From contig JAFOCZ010000024.1 of NCBI GenBank assembly GCA_017380955.1, forward strand, positions 1 to 16,227: 16,227 bases of DNA. Direction: 5' to 3'. Position numbers and translations under genes: made by a program. How positions within the stretch are numbered: position 1 is the first letter of the stretch; every line of letters begins with the position of its first letter. A model generated the notes under the pieces. The model searched no databases. It saw nothing but the letters and a program-made list of their open reading frames with translations, and had not been told where the DNA came from. Below, piece by piece: positions 13,955 to 16,227 of the stretch. The stretch comes from Alistipes sp. (GTDB taxonomy: Bacteria > Bacteroidota > Bacteroidia > Bacteroidales > Rikenellaceae).

Positions 13955-16054
13955 ATGAAAAAAGTTCTTTTTATTATGTCAGCATTGACTATGGGTCTTG
14001 TTGGCTGCGGTGGCACTGAGGACATCGCCAACAACCCTCTTGTGGCAGAGTGGAACACACCCTACCAGACACCTCCATTCTCAAAGATTGAGATGAAGCA
14101 CTACGAGCCTGCCGTAGACTACGCTATCGAGCAGAACCGTGCAGAGATTGATGCTATCATCAACAACCCTGAGGCACCAACCTTCGAGAACACTATCGTT
14201 GCTATGGCAGAGTCTGGCGAGTTGCTCGGCCGTGTAACAGGTGTATTCTACGTTTTGAACAACTGCGTTACATCGCCTGAGATGCAGCAGATTGCTCTTA
14301 ACATCTCTCCAAAACTCACAGCACTCTCTAACGACGTATCGCTCAACCCAGAGTTGTTCGCACGCGTAAAGGCTGTTTACGACCAGCGCGAGAGCCTCAA
14401 CCTCGACCAGGAGGATAAGATGCTTCTCGAGGATACTTACAAGGGCTTTGCACGCTCTGGCGCTTTGCTCGAGGGTGAGGCACAGGAGTTGTACCGCCAG
14501 TACACTACCGAACTCTCTCAGTTGACATTGGAGTTTGGTCAGAACGCATTGAAGGCTACAAACGCATTCTCGCTCAACATCACCGATGAGGCTAAGGTTG
14601 CAGAACTTCCAGACTTCGTGAAGGAGGGTCTTGCTGCTGATGCTGCATCGCGTGGTCAGGAGGGCTGGACAGTGACTCTCGACGCACCAAGTTATGGCCC
14701 ATTTATGACCTACTCTTCACAGCGCGACCTCAAGGAGCAGTTGTACAAGGCTTACAACACACGCGCTAAGGGTGGTGAGTTCGACAATATGGAGAACATC
14801 CGCAAGATTGCAAACCTCCGTCTTCAGATTGCTAACTTGCTCGGCTATGAGACCTACGCAGACTATGTTTTGGAGGATCGTATGGCTGAGAGCCGCTCTA
14901 CAGTAAACAACTTCCTCGATGAGTTGTGCGACGCTACTATGGGCTACGCAAAGAAGGATGTTGCTACTGTTACAGAGTTCGCACACTCTCTCGGCTTCGA
15001 GGGCGACCTTATGCCTTGGGACTGGGGTTACTACAACGAGAAGTTCAAGGAGGCTAAGTACTCTATCAACGACGAGCAGATTAAGCCATACTTGAAACTC
15101 GAGAACGCTGTAGACGCAGTGTTTATGTTGGCTGGCAAACTCTATGGTTTGACATTCACCCCTGCTCCAGAGATTGAGACCTACCACCCAGAGGCTTCGG
15201 CTTATGAGGTTAAGGACGAGAATGGCGAGTTGATGGCTATCCTCTACCTCGACTTCTTCCCACGCGAGTCTAAGCGCCAGGGTGCTTGGATGACCGAGTT
15301 CCGCGGTGTGAAGGTTAAGAATGGCGTTGAGCAGCGTCCTTTGGTGCAGTTGGTTATGAACTTCACAAAGCCTACTGCTAACACCCCATCATTGCTCACC
15401 TTCGATGAGTTCACAACATTCCTCCACGAGTTCGGCCACGGCTTGCACGGTATCCTTGCAAAGGGTAAGTATGAGATTATCAACGGTACTGCCGTTAAGC
15501 GTGACTTCGTAGAGTTGCCATCACAGATTATGGAGAACTGGGCTACTGAGAAGGAGTACCTCGACCTTTGGGCTAAGCACTACGAGACTGGTGAGGCTAT
15601 GCCTGCTGAGTTGATCGAGAAACTTATCGCTGCTAAGAACTACCTCGCTGCATACTTCAACATTCGTCAGTTGTCATTCGGTATGCTCGATATGGCTTGG
15701 CACACTATCACCACTCCATACGAGGGCGATGTTCTCGCATTTGAGTTGGAGGCGTTGAAGCCTACACAGGTGATGCCTGTTGTTGAGGGTTGCGCTATGG
15801 GCCCTGGCTTCACCCACATCTTCTCTGGTGGTTATGCATCAGGTTACTATGGTTATAAGTGGGCAGAGGTATTGGCCGCAGATGCCTTCTCATACTTCAA
15901 GGAGAAGGGTATCTTCTCTGAGGAGGTAGCCGACAAGTTCCGCTACGAGGTATTGGAGAAGGGTGGCCACGAGCACCCTATGGATCTCTACGTTAAGTTC
16001 CGTGGTCACAAGCCACAGACACAGGCGTTGATTGACCAGATGGGTCTTGAGTAA
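13955..16054 (+). CDS. M3 family zinc peptidase, Dcp-like lipoprotein (second of a tandem pair)
   Basis: This 699-residue paralogue of the preceding gene has the same opening (NPLVAEWNTPYQTPPFSKI against NPLLEEWTTEFGVPPFDKI) and the same domain plan. The zinc ligands are H491 and H495 in HEFGHGLH with catalytic E492. The third ligand is E520 in DFVELPSQIMENW, 29 residues after the first His as in E. coli Dcp. The substrate block reads HIFSGGYASGYYGYKWAEVL. The N-terminus MKKVLFIMSALTMGLVGC is a clean lipoprotein signal peptide (LVGC lipobox, Cys18) followed by GGTED. Length is normal for Dcp. Both active sites are complete, so the pair probably differ in peptide preference and do not include a decayed copy. 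A strong terminator follows. Confidence 0.96.
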   Translation: MKKVLFIMSALTMGLVGCGGTEDIANNPLVAEWNTPYQTPPFSKIEMKHYEPAVDYAIEQNRAEIDAIINNPEAPTFENTIVAMAESGELLGRVTGVFYVLNNCVTSPEMQQIALNISPKLTALSNDVSLNPELFARVKAVYDQRESLNLDQEDKMLLEDTYKGFARSGALLEGEAQELYRQYTTELSQLTLEFGQNALKATNAFSLNITDEAKVAELPDFVKEGLAADAASRGQEGWTVTLDAPSYGPFMTYSSQRDLKEQLYKAYNTRAKGGEFDNMENIRKIANLRLQIANLLGYETYADYVLEDRMAESRSTVNNFLDELCDATMGYAKKDVATVTEFAHSLGFEGDLMPWDWGYYNEKFKEAKYSINDEQIKPYLKLENAVDAVFMLAGKLYGLTFTPAPEIETYHPEASAYEVKDENGELMAILYLDFFPRESKRQGAWMTEFRGVKVKNGVEQRPLVQLVMNFTKPTANTPSLLTFDEFTTFLHEFGHGLHGILAKGKYEIINGTAVKRDFVELPSQIMENWATEKEYLDLWAKHYETGEAMPAELIEKLIAAKNYLAAYFNIRQLSFGMLDMAWHTITTPYEGDVLAFELEALKPTQVMPVVEGCAMGPGFTHIFSGGYASGYYGYKWAEVLAADAFSYFKEKGIFSEEVADKFRYEVLEKGGHEHPMDLYVKFRGHKPQTQALIDQMGLE

Positions 16055-16074
16055 TCCCCTATCTCTCAAAACGC

Positions 16075-16107
16075 AATAGGCTCCCGATTGGGAGCCTATT
16101 TTTTTAT
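16075..16107 (+). terminator. Strong rho-independent terminator after the peptidase pair
   Basis: AATAGGCTCCC (16075-16085) pairs perfectly with GGGAGCCTATT (16090-16100) around a GATT loop, and the T-rich tract TTTTTATTT follows. It lies 20 bases beyond the stop at 16054. The A-rich left flank is short, so action in the opposite direction should be weak. Confidence 0.95.
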
Positions 16108-16227
16108 TTAAAGTGTAAACTGAAAGGGAAAGGGGAAAAAGTAAAAAGCAGGTAGCACTTCACGCCTAATAAAAAACGTTATTGCGAAGAATTGCATTAG
16201 AAATCAATATATAACCACAGACTCATC

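Noticed and set aside
16108..16227. A possible gene or RNA after the last terminator
   Set aside because: The 120 bases are A-rich, with a degenerate purine repeat and no frame, hairpin or promoter that I can support.

Overview
The window looks like a chromosomal segment of a Bacteroidales bacterium. Supporting signs are TAnnTTTG-type -7 promoter boxes with TTG -33 elements, weak or absent Shine-Dalgarno sequences, a small DUF2795-type acidic protein, a protein with the Bacteroidetes HGVHSP motif, and lipoprotein M3 peptidases. Codon use in the main genes (ctc, gag, aac, cgc/cgt) suggests a genome of moderate GC content. A Rikenellaceae/Alistipes-like source is possible, but the family cannot be fixed from this sequence.

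Layout. Positions 1-177 hold the 3' end of an unrecognised gene with more AT-rich codons. Positions 178-805 are non-coding and repeat-rich: three direct repeats at an exact 32-bp period, then an array of GGGCAGT/GGGTAGT words at 11-bp spacing that ends in a minus-strand terminator. Next is a small DUF2795-like gene with its own promoter (minus strand). From 1160 to 11646 lies a minus-strand gene train with short gaps or overlaps, read from high to low coordinates: rsmE, hyfB-, hyfC-, hyfE-, hyfF- and hyfG-like genes, a fused hyfH/hyfI-like gene, a BaiN/HI0933-type flavoprotein, a shortened HGVHSP protein and a PduO-type cobalamin adenosyltransferase. A very compact divergent promoter centred on a perfect 18-bp palindrome (11661-11678) separates this train from two tandem plus-strand genes for M3 (Dcp-like) zinc peptidase lipoproteins, which end at a strong terminator (16075-16107).

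The most notable content is the six-gene membrane complex. Its architecture is that of a group 4 (Hyf/Hyc-type) energy-converting hydrogenase, with two antiporter-like subunits, NuoH- and NuoK-like subunits, a NuoC-NuoD fusion and a NuoI-NuoB fusion. The large subunit lacks all four Ni-Fe cysteines, and the NuoB-like domain keeps only one of the four proximal-cluster cysteines. The ferredoxin domain has lost all four ligands of one [4Fe-4S] cluster but keeps all four of the other. The HyfB-type proton-channel residues are intact. This places the complex with energy-converting-hydrogenase-related (Ehr) complexes, in an unusually cofactor-depleted form whose electron path, if any, cannot be the classical one.

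The other genes are housekeeping: rRNA methylation, cobalamin activation, a flavin oxidoreductase, and envelope peptide degradation by the paired M3 enzymes.
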